From assembly GCA_000828975.1 (NCBI GenBank), contig AP014683.1, forward strand, positions 1,255,520 through 1,319,519: 64,000 nucleotides of DNA, in the 5' to 3' direction. Below the pieces are notes generated by a model. The model was not told the DNA's origin. It worked only from the letters and a program-made list of their open reading frames with translations, and did not search any database. This document shows positions 52,641-61,871 of this stretch, piece after piece. The translations under genes and the position numbers were made by a program. The stretch's first letter is position 1, and the number at the start of each line of letters is the position of its first letter. Source of the stretch: Burkholderiales bacterium GJ-E10. GTDB taxonomy: Bacteria > Pseudomonadota > Gammaproteobacteria > Burkholderiales > Burkholderiaceae_F.

Positions 52641-53456
52641 TCACGCAGCATAGCCGCTTGGCCCAAATGGCGTTGGATCGCGCGCAGCGTCTCGCAGTAT
52701 CTTCGTGATAAATTCTGACGGCTTATCAGCCATCGCGAGCTTGCGGTTCGGCGCGACATGTTCAAAAACAGCAGCGAGGACCGTCATGTCGTGCCCAATT
52801 CCCCTCGAAAGAGCGGTGGCAGTCAACAACGAACCCAAGGACGCACTGCCGCTCGTAATCTCGTTCATTTGACGTCGCGTGAGCGACAGATTGGACAATA
52901 GGGTAGCAAGAGCATCAAGGGTGGGCGCGTCGAGGGCCTGCAGGTCCACCCCGAGGCTCTGCGTAAGGGGCAGTTCGCGCGGCACGCACCACGACATGTC
53001 GAAGTGCCCCGCAAGAGGTTGACCCGCCTGTAGTTGAGACACCGCGGCGTCAACGAATTGTTTCGCTGTGAGGAGGCCCGCGGCCAAGTTGACGAGTTCG
53101 GCAGCAATCAGTGAGCAAAGGTTCTGCCGGCGTCGCACCAACTCCTCTTCGGATTGTCGTTTCGCGCTCCATCGAGTCACCCAACTTCCAAACAAAACCG
53201 CCGCTCCGCCGAACAGGGCACCAACCAGTGTCGCGGTGGCGGCTGGATCTGAGCCAGCAGTTGGGTAGCGGATCAATTTCATACCGGTCAACACCAAGAG
53301 AGCGCTGAGCAACAGGTCAAAATTTGAGAGGACTTTGATTACGACTTTCACTTTCCACCGTTCAGCAACGTGGTATGGACCTTCAAACCAGGTGATCGCC
53401 GGTCGCCCGAGTTGGATCACGGCCTGATCGATCAGCGGCTCAGCAAATGCTGTCAT
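52641..53456 (-). CDS. membrane protein inside the restriction operon
   Basis: The 271-residue protein has two hydrophobic helices (about residues 42-60 and 72-92, the latter LVGALFGGAAVLFGSWVT) and a cytosolic C-terminal domain of about 170 residues. No family is recognised. Its ATG overlaps the hsdS stop by 4 nt and hsdR starts 36 bp after it, so it is made together with the restriction system and may be an accessory defence component. Confidence 0.65.
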   Translation of the reverse strand: MTAFAEPLIDQAVIQLGRPAITWFEGPYHVAERWKVKVVIKVLSNFDLLLSALLVLTGMKLIRYPTAGSDPAATATLVGALFGGAAVLFGSWVTRWSAKRQSEEELVRRRQNLCSLIAAELVNLAAGLLTAKQFVDAAVSQLQAGQPLAGHFDMSWCVPRELPLTQSLGVDLQALDAPTLDALATLLSNLSLTRRQMNEITSGSASLGSLLTATALSRGIGHDMTVLAAVFEHVAPNRKLAMADKPSEFITKILRDAARDPTPFGPSGYAA

Positions 53457-54793
53457 GCCGCAGCCTTCGCCTCCGCGCGACCGCGCACGTCGATCTTTCC
53501 CGTCACAGCAGCGGAGATTAGAGCAGAGCGGCGCTCTTGTAGAAGTTCCATCGCTCGTTGTGCTTCAGCGATCAGGGCATCCAGACGATTTGCTTCGAGA
53601 TGAAGGAAATCGACAATCGCCAATTGCTCGCTCTTTGACGGCAATGGCATCGGAGCACCTCTCACGATCTCTTGACTGATGTTGGGATCCTTCCGGGAAC
53701 TCTCCGCGCCAACCATCCAAAACGGTCTGAAGAACTGTACGTACCTGAGCATGAAATCAGGAACAACAGCATCCGAGGGAAGCAACCCGCATATGGCTTG
53801 ATTAACCGCAGCGGGAATGCCAAGCAAGCCGTTCTTGCCCACCGTGCCGTCACCCCCATACATGGCGACCATTACCGTTCCAATTGGCAGGATTCTGCAT
53901 GCCGTATCTCGAATGGCCTGATCCGTTATGTACACCTCGACAGACATCAAGATCTCGTTTGTCAAATCCATCGTTCTGACCCACGGGATCCCGGTCTCGT
54001 CGGCGTAGTACGTCTCCGGCATTGAAGTGTTCGGAGTTCCACCACTAGTTGTCATGCAGCAATGCTTGATTCTAGTCATGCTCCAATGCGCCGGCACCTT
54101 CCCCAGCCACTCCACCCCCGAATCCTTCATCGGTACGTTCGGGTCCAGCCCTTTCGTGACGGCCTGCGAGATCACCGCTTGGCGTTTTTCTTTCAGCAGT
54201 TCGATTAGGCGCTTCTGCTCTTCGATCAGGGCGTCGATCTTGGCGGTTTCGCGGTCGAGGAAACGTGCAATTGCAACCTGTTCATCAAACGGGGGTACCG
54301 GACCCTTCAATGTCATCAGCTCGCTCGCATTGATGGCCGGATAGCTGATGCCCACGGATCGCGCGATCACCTCGGACATGAAGAATTCGCAATGGAGCAT
54401 GTAACCCAGAAACTTCGGCTGGACGCGTCGCGGCCGAATTGCTGCGAATCCGGTCGACGCGATTAGATTTACCGGCGGGTCGGTAACGGTCGCGATGGCC
54501 CGCAGATACGTCCGAACTGTCGAAATAAGCACATCGCCGTTACGAACGATACGCCGCGCTCGAGACGGAGCGGCGCCGAAGGTCATCGAATCCGTTGTCA
54601 CGATGCCGTCTTCTTGGGTCACGCCCGATATCTCGACGTATTCAATCAGGAGATCGGAATCGGTTGCTTCTTGTAGCACCTCGTCGTTACACGACGCGAT
54701 GGCTTTCAGCGGACTCACCTCCCAACCCGTCGGAATCCATCCCAACCTCGGAACGCCGGAATCCTTGTATTCGGCGTAACGTGGAAAGCTCAT
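53453..54793 (-). CDS. hsdS: type I restriction enzyme specificity subunit
   Basis: The 446-residue protein has two target-recognition domains in tandem, each followed by a conserved helical spacer. Repeat ends are EQVAIARFLDRETAKIDAL and EQLAIVDFLHLEANRLDALI. Each half reads one part of a split recognition sequence, and HsdM and HsdR dock on the spacers. It is coupled by ATGA to the YhcG-type gene upstream. Confidence 0.94.
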   Translation of the reverse strand: MSFPRYAEYKDSGVPRLGWIPTGWEVSPLKAIASCNDEVLQEATDSDLLIEYVEISGVTQEDGIVTTDSMTFGAAPSRARRIVRNGDVLISTVRTYLRAIATVTDPPVNLIASTGFAAIRPRRVQPKFLGYMLHCEFFMSEVIARSVGISYPAINASELMTLKGPVPPFDEQVAIARFLDRETAKIDALIEEQKRLIELLKEKRQAVISQAVTKGLDPNVPMKDSGVEWLGKVPAHWSMTRIKHCCMTTSGGTPNTSMPETYYADETGIPWVRTMDLTNEILMSVEVYITDQAIRDTACRILPIGTVMVAMYGGDGTVGKNGLLGIPAAVNQAICGLLPSDAVVPDFMLRYVQFFRPFWMVGAESSRKDPNISQEIVRGAPMPLPSKSEQLAIVDFLHLEANRLDALIAEAQRAMELLQERRSALISAAVTGKIDVRGRAEAKAAA

Positions 54794-55803
54794 TGCTCCC
54801 CCTCGCCGCGTTCCCCCAGCAGATAGAACTCGTGCAGCTTGGCCTGCAGTAGCGCCTTGTCGGGGAGCTGCGTCTGGTACTCGGCGATGAGCGCCGGGGA
54901 GGCGGTGCGGCTCAAGGCGTACTCCACCACCTCGTCGTCCTTGCTCGCGCACAGCAATACGCCGATGGCGGGGTTCTCGTGCGGTTTGCGCACGTCCCGG
55001 TCGAGCGCTTCGAGGTAGAAGCCGAGCTTGCCGAGGTATTCCGGCTCGAAGCGGCCGACTTTCAATTCGATGGCGACCAGGCAATTGAGGCCGCGGTGGA
55101 AGAACAGCAGGTCCAGCGCGAAATCCCGCCCGCCGACCTGCAGCGGGTATTCCGAGCCGACGAAACAGAAGTCGCGCCCCAGCTCAATCAGGAAGGCCCG
55201 CAACTGCGCCAGTAGTCCGCGGTGCAATTGCGCCTCGCTGTGGGCCTCAGGCAGCCCCAGGAACTCGACCACGTAGGCATCCTTGAAAACCGTCGGAGCC
55301 TCAGGATGGGTTTGCGGCACCGCCGCGGAGATTTTCGCGGGCGAAAGGACCACACGCTCGAAGAGAGCGGTCTTCATCTGGCGTTCGAGTTCCCGGCTGC
55401 TCCAGCGCTCCTGGATCGCCTGCCGCAGGTAGAACTCGCGCTCTTCAGCGCGCTTGCATTGGCCGACGATGATGACGTTGTGCGTCCAGGGCAATTGTCT
55501 CGGCAGTGCCGAGACAATTTCGCCGGCCGCGGCGTAGGCCTCGTAGAACTGGCGCATGCGAAAAAGGTTCGGCCGGGTAAAGCCGCGCAGGCCGGGCTGC
55601 GTGCGGGCGATGTGGGTGGCCAAGCGATCCACCACACCCTCGCCCCATTCGGCTGCGGCAACCTTGCGGCTGATGTGCTCGCCGATCTGCCAGTACAGGT
55701 CGATCAAGGCGGTGTTCACGGCCTGGAAGGCGCGCTGGCGTGCGGCCTCGATGAGCGCGACGATGGCGTCGAAGCCCTCTTCGGACGTGGCGAACCCCGT
55801 CAC
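54790..55803 (-). CDS. YhcG/DUF1016-family PD-(D/E)xK nuclease
   Basis: The 337-residue protein has an N-terminal DUF1016-N domain ([30 protein letters not shown]) and a C-terminal nuclease domain with [21 protein letters not shown] (D...ExK). It is inserted between hsdM and hsdS with 4-nt overlaps on both sides. Related genes are often found inside type I loci, though their role in restriction is unproven. Confidence 0.9.
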   Translation of the reverse strand: MTGFATSEEGFDAIVALIEAARQRAFQAVNTALIDLYWQIGEHISRKVAAAEWGEGVVDRLATHIARTQPGLRGFTRPNLFRMRQFYEAYAAAGEIVSALPRQLPWTHNVIIVGQCKRAEEREFYLRQAIQERWSSRELERQMKTALFERVVLSPAKISAAVPQTHPEAPTVFKDAYVVEFLGLPEAHSEAQLHRGLLAQLRAFLIELGRDFCFVGSEYPLQVGGRDFALDLLFFHRGLNCLVAIELKVGRFEPEYLGKLGFYLEALDRDVRKPHENPAIGVLLCASKDDEVVEYALSRTASPALIAEYQTQLPDKALLQAKLHEFYLLGERGEGEQ

Positions 55804-57635
55804 GCCGACAGTCCTTCAATCATCGCCTTGATGCGGTCGGTGACCTGTTTCAGGTCGGCGTCGATCTCGGCCAGTTCGCGCGGCGGCTCGAACACGTAGA
55901 AGTGGCGGTTGAAGGGGATCTCGTAGCCGACCTTGGTCTTTTCGTGGTCGATCCAGGCGTCCGGCGCGTGCGGCAGCACCTCGCGCTTGAAGTAGTCGTC
56001 TACGTCCTCCGACAACGGCACGTTTTCGGTGTCGCGCAGGGCGGTGTCCGGCTGCGGTTTGCCCTTCGCCTTGCCCTTGTCGGACAGGACGGGCTTGCCT
56101 TGTCCGTCCCGCAGCGGCCGCTCGACCGTGATGGTACGGTAGCCGAACTCCCCGTTGCGGAAGATCCGCGAGATCGGCACCCGCTTCACTTTGCCGCCCG
56201 CAGGCGCCTTGGGCGATCGTTCTCCGTTCAGCAGCACCTGCTGTTCGACTTCCTTGCCTTGCGCATCGAAGGTCGTTACCAGGCTTGCCTCCACAAATTC
56301 TCCAAAGAGCCGCGTCACCTGCGCAATGTGCTCTTCGCTCATCTCCCTGCGCTTGGATCCCAGGCTCTTGCGCATCTTCTGCCAGAAGCCGGATGCGTCG
56401 ATCAACTGCACGAAACCCTTGCGCTCCTCGGGCTTGCGGTTGGTCAGACACCAGACGTAGGTGCTGATGCCGGTGTTGTAGAACATGTCGGTGGGCAGCG
56501 CGACGATCGCTTCCACCAGATCGTTCTCCAGCACGTAGCGCCGAATCTCCGATTCGCCGGAACCGGCGCCGCCGGTGAAGAGCGGCGAGCCGTTCAGGAC
56601 GATCCCGATGCGGCTACCGCCCTGGGCAGCGGGCCGCATCTTCGAGAGCAGGTGCAGCAGGAAGAGCAGCGAGCCATCCGACACCCGCGGCAGGCCCGGG
56701 CCGAAACGGCCGTTGAACCCCTGCTTTTCGTACTCCTCGCGCACGGCCTTCTCGATTTTCTTCCATTCCACGCCGAACGGCGGATTGGACAGCATGTAGT
56801 CGAAGCGCTTTCCCGGCAGGCCGTCGTCGCTCAGCGTATTACCCAGGATGATGTTGGTGATGTCTTGGCCGCGGATCAGCATGTCCGCCTTGCAGATGGC
56901 GTGCGACTCGGGGTTGAGCTCCTGGCCGAAGAGCGTTAGCCGGGCCTTGGGGTTGAGCTCCAGCAGGTATTCGGCCGCGACGCTCAGCATGCCGCCGGTG
57001 CCGGCCGTGGGGTCGTACATCGTGCGCACGACGCCGGGTTTGGTCAATGCATCCGCGTCTTCGATGAACAGCAGGTTGACCATGAGGCGAATCACCTCGC
57101 GCGGCGTGAAATGCTCGCCGGCCGTCTCGTTGGAGAGTTCAGCGAACTTGCGGATCAACTCCTCGAACACGAGCCCCATCTGTACGTTGCCTACGCTTTT
57201 GGGGTGCAGATTGAGGCCGGCAAATTTCTCCGTCACGAGGTACAGCAGCTTCGCCTTGTGCAGGCGCTCGACCGTCGCCGCGAAATCGAAGTGCTCGAAG
57301 ATGGAGCGCACATCCGGCGCGAAACCTTGGATGTAGCTGTCCAGGTTGGCGCGGATGTTGTCCTGATCGCCCATGAGCTTGCCCATGTCCAGGGACGAGA
57401 CGTTGTAGAAGTCCAGCCCCGTCTTGCGCTTGACGAAGGGCTCGAAGGCGATGTGGGCCTTGCGCTTCTCGGCGAATTCCTTCAGCGCCGCGTCCTTGGT
57501 CGGCGCGAGCACGCAGTCGAGACGGCGTAGAACCGTGAACGGCAGGATGACCCGGCCGTATTCGCTTTGTTTGAAATCGCCGCGCAGAAGGTCGGCGACG
57601 GACCAGATCAAAGACGAGAGGGCTTGCTGATTCAT
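55800..57635 (-). CDS. hsdM: type I restriction enzyme M subunit
   Basis: The 611-residue N6-adenine methyltransferase has a helical N-terminal HsdM domain ([20 protein letters not shown]), motif [12 protein letters not shown] and the catalytic NPPFG. It first methylates the recognition sequence set by HsdS. It is the first gene of the operon, with a promoter region to its right that carries a palindrome. Confidence 0.95.
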   Translation of the reverse strand: MNQQALSSLIWSVADLLRGDFKQSEYGRVILPFTVLRRLDCVLAPTKDAALKEFAEKRKAHIAFEPFVKRKTGLDFYNVSSLDMGKLMGDQDNIRANLDSYIQGFAPDVRSIFEHFDFAATVERLHKAKLLYLVTEKFAGLNLHPKSVGNVQMGLVFEELIRKFAELSNETAGEHFTPREVIRLMVNLLFIEDADALTKPGVVRTMYDPTAGTGGMLSVAAEYLLELNPKARLTLFGQELNPESHAICKADMLIRGQDITNIILGNTLSDDGLPGKRFDYMLSNPPFGVEWKKIEKAVREEYEKQGFNGRFGPGLPRVSDGSLLFLLHLLSKMRPAAQGGSRIGIVLNGSPLFTGGAGSGESEIRRYVLENDLVEAIVALPTDMFYNTGISTYVWCLTNRKPEERKGFVQLIDASGFWQKMRKSLGSKRREMSEEHIAQVTRLFGEFVEASLVTTFDAQGKEVEQQVLLNGERSPKAPAGGKVKRVPISRIFRNGEFGYRTITVERPLRDGQGKPVLSDKGKAKGKPQPDTALRDTENVPLSEDVDDYFKREVLPHAPDAWIDHEKTKVGYEIPFNRHFYVFEPPRELAEIDADLKQVTDRIKAMIEGLSA

Positions 57636-57735
57636 GCGGGTTGATTTGCTCTATTTGGTTGTAAGCCGCGAGTATCGGGACGAGCATGTGCATGACGGGA
57701 GCGTTGACCTCCCCCGTCGGGATTTATATAGCAGA

Positions 57736-57752
57736 TTCAAGCATAGCTTGAA
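57736..57752. promoter_or_regulatory. palindrome upstream of hsdM
   Basis: TTCAAGC-ATA-GCTTGAA is perfect (7-3-7). On the minus strand its left half could be a -35 (TTCAAG) with TATATA 16 bp further on, so a bound regulator would control hsdM. It could alternatively be part of the end of the upstream tra transcript. Confidence 0.45.
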
Positions 57753-57772
57753 GACGTCGGTTCGATGGGTGG

Positions 57773-57982
57773 TTAGCCGCGGTCTTCCCGGACCAGCTCG
57801 CTGAGACGGTAAAGCACGCGCGGAAGCCTTAACCGAGGGGCGATTTCCAGCGCCGAATCGGCGGCTTCGTCCTGGGCGCCGCGCGCGGCCGGCCGTCGAA
57901 GAGCCCGTTGCCGGGCCTCCTCGGCTGACCGAGGTCGCCGCGACGGTGGAGGCGGCGGTACTGTTGGCAGTTTCTTGTCCAT
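57773..57982 (-). CDS. small proline-rich protein at the end of the tra operon
   Basis: The 69-residue protein opens with KLPTVPPPPPSRRPRSAEEA and ends in an amphipathic helix. No family is recognised. It starts 24 bp after the TraB-like stop on the same strand, so it is probably cotranscribed. Confidence 0.4.
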   Translation of the reverse strand: MDKKLPTVPPPPPSRRPRSAEEARQRALRRPAARGAQDEAADSALEIAPRLRLPRVLYRLSELVREDRG

Positions 57983-58006
57983 GTCCGCATTGCCACGGAC
58001 CCTTGA

Positions 58007-59164
58007 TCACCGGTTCGTCGCCCACACCACGGGCACCCCCATAAGACGTGCCCAGCTGCGGGTGCTGGCGGCCTGGATGCCGGGGGCCGCGTTGGACTTG
58101 TCCGCCCACCAGGCGTTGGATTGGGCGAGGATCAGGCCGGGCCGCTGCGCCAAGGCCTCGATCCAGGTCCAAGGCTGCAGCTGCTCGATGCAGATCGAGG
58201 ACCACACCCGTAGCCCGTCGACATAGAAGGCGCGCTGCCACCAGGAGGGTCGGAGCGAGACGGGTTTCCACGGCAGCCAGTCGCCGCCGAGCAGCAGACC
58301 GGCGGCGATGGCCGCAGGCTGCCGGGTGGGGTCGCGGGAATCGACGCGCACGATCGCATCGCGCCGGGAGACCTGCGCGCCCAGGAGCCAGATCTGCCCG
58401 GGAGGAACGACGAATGCGAACTGGGCGCGCGTGCCGGCGTACCAGTCCGGCAGGACCGCTTCGGGGAATACGACGACGCGGGCGCCGGCGCCCTGGCGCA
58501 GCCCGTCGGCGATCAACGCCTGGGTGTTGCGGATTTCGACAAGAACATTGCCGCGGTCGGGCGGAACTCGGGTCTGAACCCCGACCCATCCACGGGGAGC
58601 GCGCGGTGCGGGGCTGGCAATGGTCACGATGTTGGCCCAGGCCGCCAGCGCCAGAACGCCGGCCAGCATTCCCTGCGCCGGTCGGCTCCCGCCTATCGCG
58701 GCGGGAAGCGCTGCGACCGTTGCGGACAATCCGAGAACGCCGCCCCAGCCCCAGGCCGGGAACAGCGCCCCGGCCGAATTCAAGGGCGAGAGCCAGCCGA
58801 TCACGCCCAAGGGCGGCAGTGCGGTGAGCGCCAGCGCCAGGAGCAGGCCCCCACGGCGCGGCGGCAGCGCCCACGGCAGAGCGAGCAGGATCGACGCGCC
58901 AATCCAGGCGCCGAGCGCGACGCCGGCATGGCTGCTTCCCCAGTAGCCCACCACCGCCCCGACAATCGGCCAGCTTCCCATGAGGTAGTAGGCCGCCGCA
59001 ATCAGGAATCGCTCCGTTGCGGCTTTTCCGAGGGCGACCAGGAGAACCAGGACGGCCGACAGCGCCGGGCCGGCCAAAGAGCCGCCGCCCCAAAGCCAGG
59101 CGCTGCCGGCGAACGCGCCCGCCGGCACGAGCGCCCAGCTGGGAACTGCCAACCGGCCGCTCAT
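58007..59164 (-). CDS. TraB-like conjugal protein with nitrilase domain
   Basis: The 385-residue protein has about five transmembrane helices in the N-terminal half and then a carbon-nitrogen hydrolase domain with Glu in VVFPEAVLPDW and Cys in WSSICIEQ. This resembles TraB of Ti-type plasmids and apolipoprotein N-acyltransferase. It is needed for efficient conjugation in some systems, but the reaction is unknown. It overlaps the upstream gene by 4 nt. Confidence 0.8.
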   Translation of the reverse strand: MSGRLAVPSWALVPAGAFAGSAWLWGGGSLAGPALSAVLVLLVALGKAATERFLIAAAYYLMGSWPIVGAVVGYWGSSHAGVALGAWIGASILLALPWALPPRRGGLLLALALTALPPLGVIGWLSPLNSAGALFPAWGWGGVLGLSATVAALPAAIGGSRPAQGMLAGVLALAAWANIVTIASPAPRAPRGWVGVQTRVPPDRGNVLVEIRNTQALIADGLRQGAGARVVVFPEAVLPDWYAGTRAQFAFVVPPGQIWLLGAQVSRRDAIVRVDSRDPTRQPAAIAAGLLLGGDWLPWKPVSLRPSWWQRAFYVDGLRVWSSICIEQLQPWTWIEALAQRPGLILAQSNAWWADKSNAAPGIQAASTRSWARLMGVPVVWATNR

Positions 59165-59700
59165 CGCTGGCGCGAGTCGTGGTGTTGGGAGACCGTGAGC
59201 CGATCGATGGTCTGCTGCTGCGCCGCGAAGGCGGGCGCAAGCCGGTACTCTTCCCAGCTCGTGCCGCCCCAGAACGCCAGGGCGAGCAGGGCGCCCGCGG
59301 CGATGAGCCAAGCCATGCTGAACGAGTCGCGCAGCGCGCCGCGGAGCACGCTCAGATCGACTTTCACGCTGACCGGTTCCTTCTGGTTTTCCGGCTTCTC
59401 CAGCGTCTTGCGCAGAACTTCCAGATCGGCGCGCACGGGGGCGAGATCCACGGCCGGCGCCCTGACAGCACTCTCTGCCACCGCGGCCCGGATCGCGGCA
59501 AGCGCATCGGCGCGCCCGGTCGATCGCGCCCACCCCCAGGCGAAGAGCGCGACGTGCGCGGCGTTGGACGGGTCCTCGACGGCGAATCCGGCCCTTCCCA
59601 TGACCTGCAGCACGGAGCGGATCTCGACCCATTCGTCCTCGCCGGGAACGCGGGTCAGAACGTCGATGAAGATCTGCTCGGCGTTGGTATAGGAGGCCAT
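59161..59700 (-). CDS. membrane-anchored transfer protein (TraM position)
   Basis: The 179-residue protein has a soluble N-terminal domain, a charged middle (VLRKTLEKPENQKEPVSV) and one transmembrane helix (MAWLIAAGALLALAFWGG) followed by a short tail. It lies directly after the TraL-like gene, the place of traM in IncP plasmids. Homology to TraM cannot be judged by eye. Confidence 0.6.
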   Translation of the reverse strand: MASYTNAEQIFIDVLTRVPGEDEWVEIRSVLQVMGRAGFAVEDPSNAAHVALFAWGWARSTGRADALAAIRAAVAESAVRAPAVDLAPVRADLEVLRKTLEKPENQKEPVSVKVDLSVLRGALRDSFSMAWLIAAGALLALAFWGGTSWEEYRLAPAFAAQQQTIDRLTVSQHHDSRQR

Positions 59701-60461
59701 CAACAGACCTCGCCGGCGGCGATCGCTTCGACCTGCGCCATCGCGGCGCCGGCGCGCTGCAGCCACGAGTTGAGCGCCAGGCGAAACCCGAAGGCGAGCG
59801 GAACGCCATCGATGCCGGACTTGATGACGTCGTGGAACGGCCGCCGTCCGATCATGACGGCGAGCTGGTCGTTGAGTTCCGGCAGAACGGCTTCGAGCCA
59901 GGAACCCTCCACGACCAGGGTCTGGCGCAGCATGTCGGCGTCCCACAGGAGGAACTTGTCCTGGGCGCCGAAGAAGAGGTTCTTGACAACCATGCCGGTC
60001 GTGTACCGGGCGCCCAGGCTGCGCAGGCGGTAGTCCAGGGCGCGGATGCTCTCCTGGGTGCGGCTGAGCATCCAGACGGGAATGGCGTTGGCCTCACGCA
60101 GGACCTCGCCCACGATGTGGATCGAGCCGTCGAAGGCGCGGGTGCCGATCTGCGCGGGCATGTTGACGATGAGACGCACATCCGAGTTCCGGGCCACGGC
60201 GGAAAGCATGGAGATGCGGTCGCCGAAGGCGATCCAGCCGTCTTCGGTGGAGAGGTCGAGCATGGCGGTGCTCATGATGCCCTCGCCCGCCTTGAGTCCG
60301 CCCTCGCCGCAGACGTCGGGATTGGAGAGATCGGCGTCGTAGACAGCGATCCGGGGGCGATCGTCCTCGGGCAGGCAGAGGTAGTAATGGACGAGGGCGC
60401 GGGCGGCGAGGCTCTTGCCGACGCCGCCCTTGTCGCCGTCGATGACGAAGGTTTTGAGCAT
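59700..60461 (-). CDS. traL: TraL-like ParA-family ATPase
   Basis: The 253-residue protein has a deviant Walker A (GDKGGVGKS) at residues 9-17, VYDADLSNPDV (switch-like) and LIVNMPAQIGTR. It is the layout of TraL in IncP-type transfer regions, next to traK and oriT. It may position the transfer complex. Confidence 0.8.
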   Translation of the reverse strand: MLKTFVIDGDKGGVGKSLAARALVHYYLCLPEDDRPRIAVYDADLSNPDVCGEGGLKAGEGIMSTAMLDLSTEDGWIAFGDRISMLSAVARNSDVRLIVNMPAQIGTRAFDGSIHIVGEVLREANAIPVWMLSRTQESIRALDYRLRSLGARYTTGMVVKNLFFGAQDKFLLWDADMLRQTLVVEGSWLEAVLPELNDQLAVMIGRRPFHDVIKSGIDGVPLAFGFRLALNSWLQRAGAAMAQVEAIAAGEVC

Positions 60462-60487
60462 GATCGATTCCTTTGCGGTGAGGTGGA

Positions 60488-61090
60488 TCAGGAGTGGTGT
60501 TCGCCGATGAACTTGCGGCGGTCGCCCGGCGGTCCTTCGAGGTTCTTGCGCAGGACGTAGTCCTCATCGGACTCGGTCGGGAGCTGGTCGGAGCCGTCCG
60601 CCCAGGCCGGCATGGTCAGTCCGAGAGCGGCAATCGCGGAGCCTGCGGGCGACGCGCCGGTCGCGGCGGTGGGCTGCGCCGCCCCGGACGCCGGGGGAGA
60701 TGCGGGCGCGGGCCGCTTCGCCGGGGCGGGCCGACTGGCCGGCGCAGATCCGGAAGCCGGTGGCGATACGGGCGCGGCGGCGGAAATTGTGCGCACGCGA
60801 TGTCTTGCATGCACGCGGGATAAGGCGTACCGCAGCTCGGCGGGCGCGATGGTCGGAAGCTCTTGCTGCAAGAGCGCGATCACTTCTTCTGTTGTGCCGC
60901 CGGAGTCGAACAGATCGAGGATGACGTGCTCCATTCCGAGGACGCTTTTTATTGCGTATTCGCGGGCGGTTTTTGCCGCGTTGGCGGCGCGCTTGGCTTT
61001 GAGGGCGGCGAACAGCGCCTTGGAGGCGGCCGCCTGCGCGGCTGCGCCAGGCGCGACGAAAGGCGCGTCGGGTTTGTCGTCGTCGTTCAT
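60488..61090 (-). CDS. TraK-like oriT-proximal protein
   Basis: The 200-residue protein has an N-terminal helical domain with TAREYAIKSVLGMEHVILDL and ELPTIAPAELRYALSRVH, a Pro/Ala-rich linker (about 110-150) and an acidic tail. It is the first gene left of the oriT gap, as traK is in IncP plasmids, where TraK binds and bends oriT. The leader has SD GGGAAGAAG, a CGGCCC / GGGCCG hairpin and a GGGCCC box 41 nt upstream. Confidence 0.6.
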   Translation of the reverse strand: MNDDDKPDAPFVAPGAAAQAAASKALFAALKAKRAANAAKTAREYAIKSVLGMEHVILDLFDSGGTTEEVIALLQQELPTIAPAELRYALSRVHARHRVRTISAAAPVSPPASGSAPASRPAPAKRPAPASPPASGAAQPTAATGASPAGSAIAALGLTMPAWADGSDQLPTESDEDYVLRKNLEGPPGDRRKFIGEHHS

Positions 61091-61130
61091 GTCTTCTTCC
61101 CGGTTGCGGCCCGTGAAGCGGGGCCGATAC

Positions 61131-61152
61131 CGGTACTCCGCGCGGTGGGCCC
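61131..61152 (-). promoter_or_regulatory. GGGCCC box upstream of traK-like gene
   Basis: On the minus strand GGGCCCACCGCGCGGAGTA (then CCGG). It is identical over 19 bases to the box before topB. Confidence 0.65.
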
Positions 61153-61303
61153 GTGGTGGGCGGCGGATGCGACAAGGGAACCGCGGAGCAGAGCCGGGGT
61201 GCGCGCAGGGTGCGCGGAGGTGCGCCGGATGTCGGCGGACGTTCGCGCGAGCGCGCCCGCTCTTCGGGTGTCGGGCGGAGCCTGACCAAGTGGGAACGGA
61301 GCA

Positions 61304-61355
61304 CGTTGGGAGCGCAGCGAAAACGTGACACCGTTCCCGTACCTTGTACGATTTT
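61304..61355 (+). repeat. 52-bp repeat, left copy (inverted partner at right edge)
   Basis: It begins CGTTGGGAGCGCAGCG and ends TTGTACGATTTT. It is the exact reverse complement of 63949-64000. The two copies flank the mobC-like and relaxase genes and face each other. Confidence 0.95.
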
Positions 61356-61382
61356 GTTCCATGCGAGCGCTTGAACATCGCT

Positions 61383-61437
61383 CGTACATGGTCCGTAGGT
61401 AGGCCGTACATGGTCCGTACGTGTGCCGTACGTCCAT
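61383..61437 (+). repeat. five 11-bp iterons (CGTAC type)
   Basis: CGTA starts at 61383, 61394, 61405, 61416 and 61427, exactly 11 bp apart. Units one and three are identical (CGTACATGGTC). One-turn spacing puts all on one helix face, fitting cooperative protein binding such as a relaxosome accessory protein. Confidence 0.85.
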
Positions 61438-61511
61438 GCAACCCCGGGACCACTCCGGCACCCCGTCCCGGACACCTCCGGCCCACATCCCGGACACCGC
61501 TAGGCCACTCG

Positions 61512-61530
61512 GGGCCCACCGCGCAGAGTC
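61512..61530 (+). promoter_or_regulatory. GGGCCC box upstream of mobC-like gene
   Basis: GGGCCCACCGCGCAGAGTC lies immediately before the start codon: 18 nt separate the end of GGGCCC from ATG, the same distance as at the VirB1-like gene. Confidence 0.6.
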
Positions 61531-61535
61531 TGGGC

Positions 61536-61871
61536 ATGGCCACCAAAACACCCCATACCCGATTCGTATCCCTCCGGCTCACGGAATCGGACTTGCTTGA
61601 TCTCGCGGCGCAAGCGGAGCAGGCCGGCCTATCGCGATCGGAACTGATCCGAAGGCGGGCCTTGAATTTGCCCGTTCTCAGCCGCACGGACATCCAGACC
61701 GCCGACAGCATCGACAAGGTCGGACGTCTGATGAAGTTTCTCTACCCGAAGAACAAGGCCTGGGCTACCGCCGAGGAACGCCGGAAGTATTGGCGAACGA
61801 TCGAAGACCTGCAGCGCACGTCCCAGGTGTTGCGTGGAAACCCGGAGGAGGAAAAATGCTCGCCAAAGTGA
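61536..61871 (+). CDS. MobC/TraJ-like relaxosome accessory protein
   Basis: The 111-residue protein has a ribbon-helix-helix N-terminus (TRFVSLRLTESDLLDLAAQA, then LSRSELIRRRAL), the pattern of MobC/TraJ oriT-binding proteins that help the relaxase open the nick site. It ends 16 nt inside the relaxase gene, as accessory genes usually do. Confidence 0.78.
   Translation: MATKTPHTRFVSLRLTESDLLDLAAQAEQAGLSRSELIRRRALNLPVLSRTDIQTADSIDKVGRLMKFLYPKNKAWATAEERRKYWRTIEDLQRTSQVLRGNPEEEKCSPK

Larger units (their letters stand above)
61091..61535. other. probable oriT region with divergent promoters
   Basis: The 445 bp lie between divergent traK-like and mobC-like genes and are unusually rich in ordered repeats: a minus-strand GGGCCC box near the left edge, GTGCGC at 61199, 61210 and 61220, the 52-bp repeat 61304-61355, five CGTA units at exact 11-bp spacing, CCCGGACACC twice at 22-bp spacing and a plus-strand GGGCCC box at the right edge. 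IncP oriT occupies the same place. The nick site cannot be pinpointed. Confidence 0.7.

Noticed and set aside
57651-59240. A long minus-strand frame overlapping the TraB-like gene
   Set aside because: Its translation is Arg/Gly/Pro-rich shadow sequence; the alternative frame gives transmembrane helices and nitrilase motifs.
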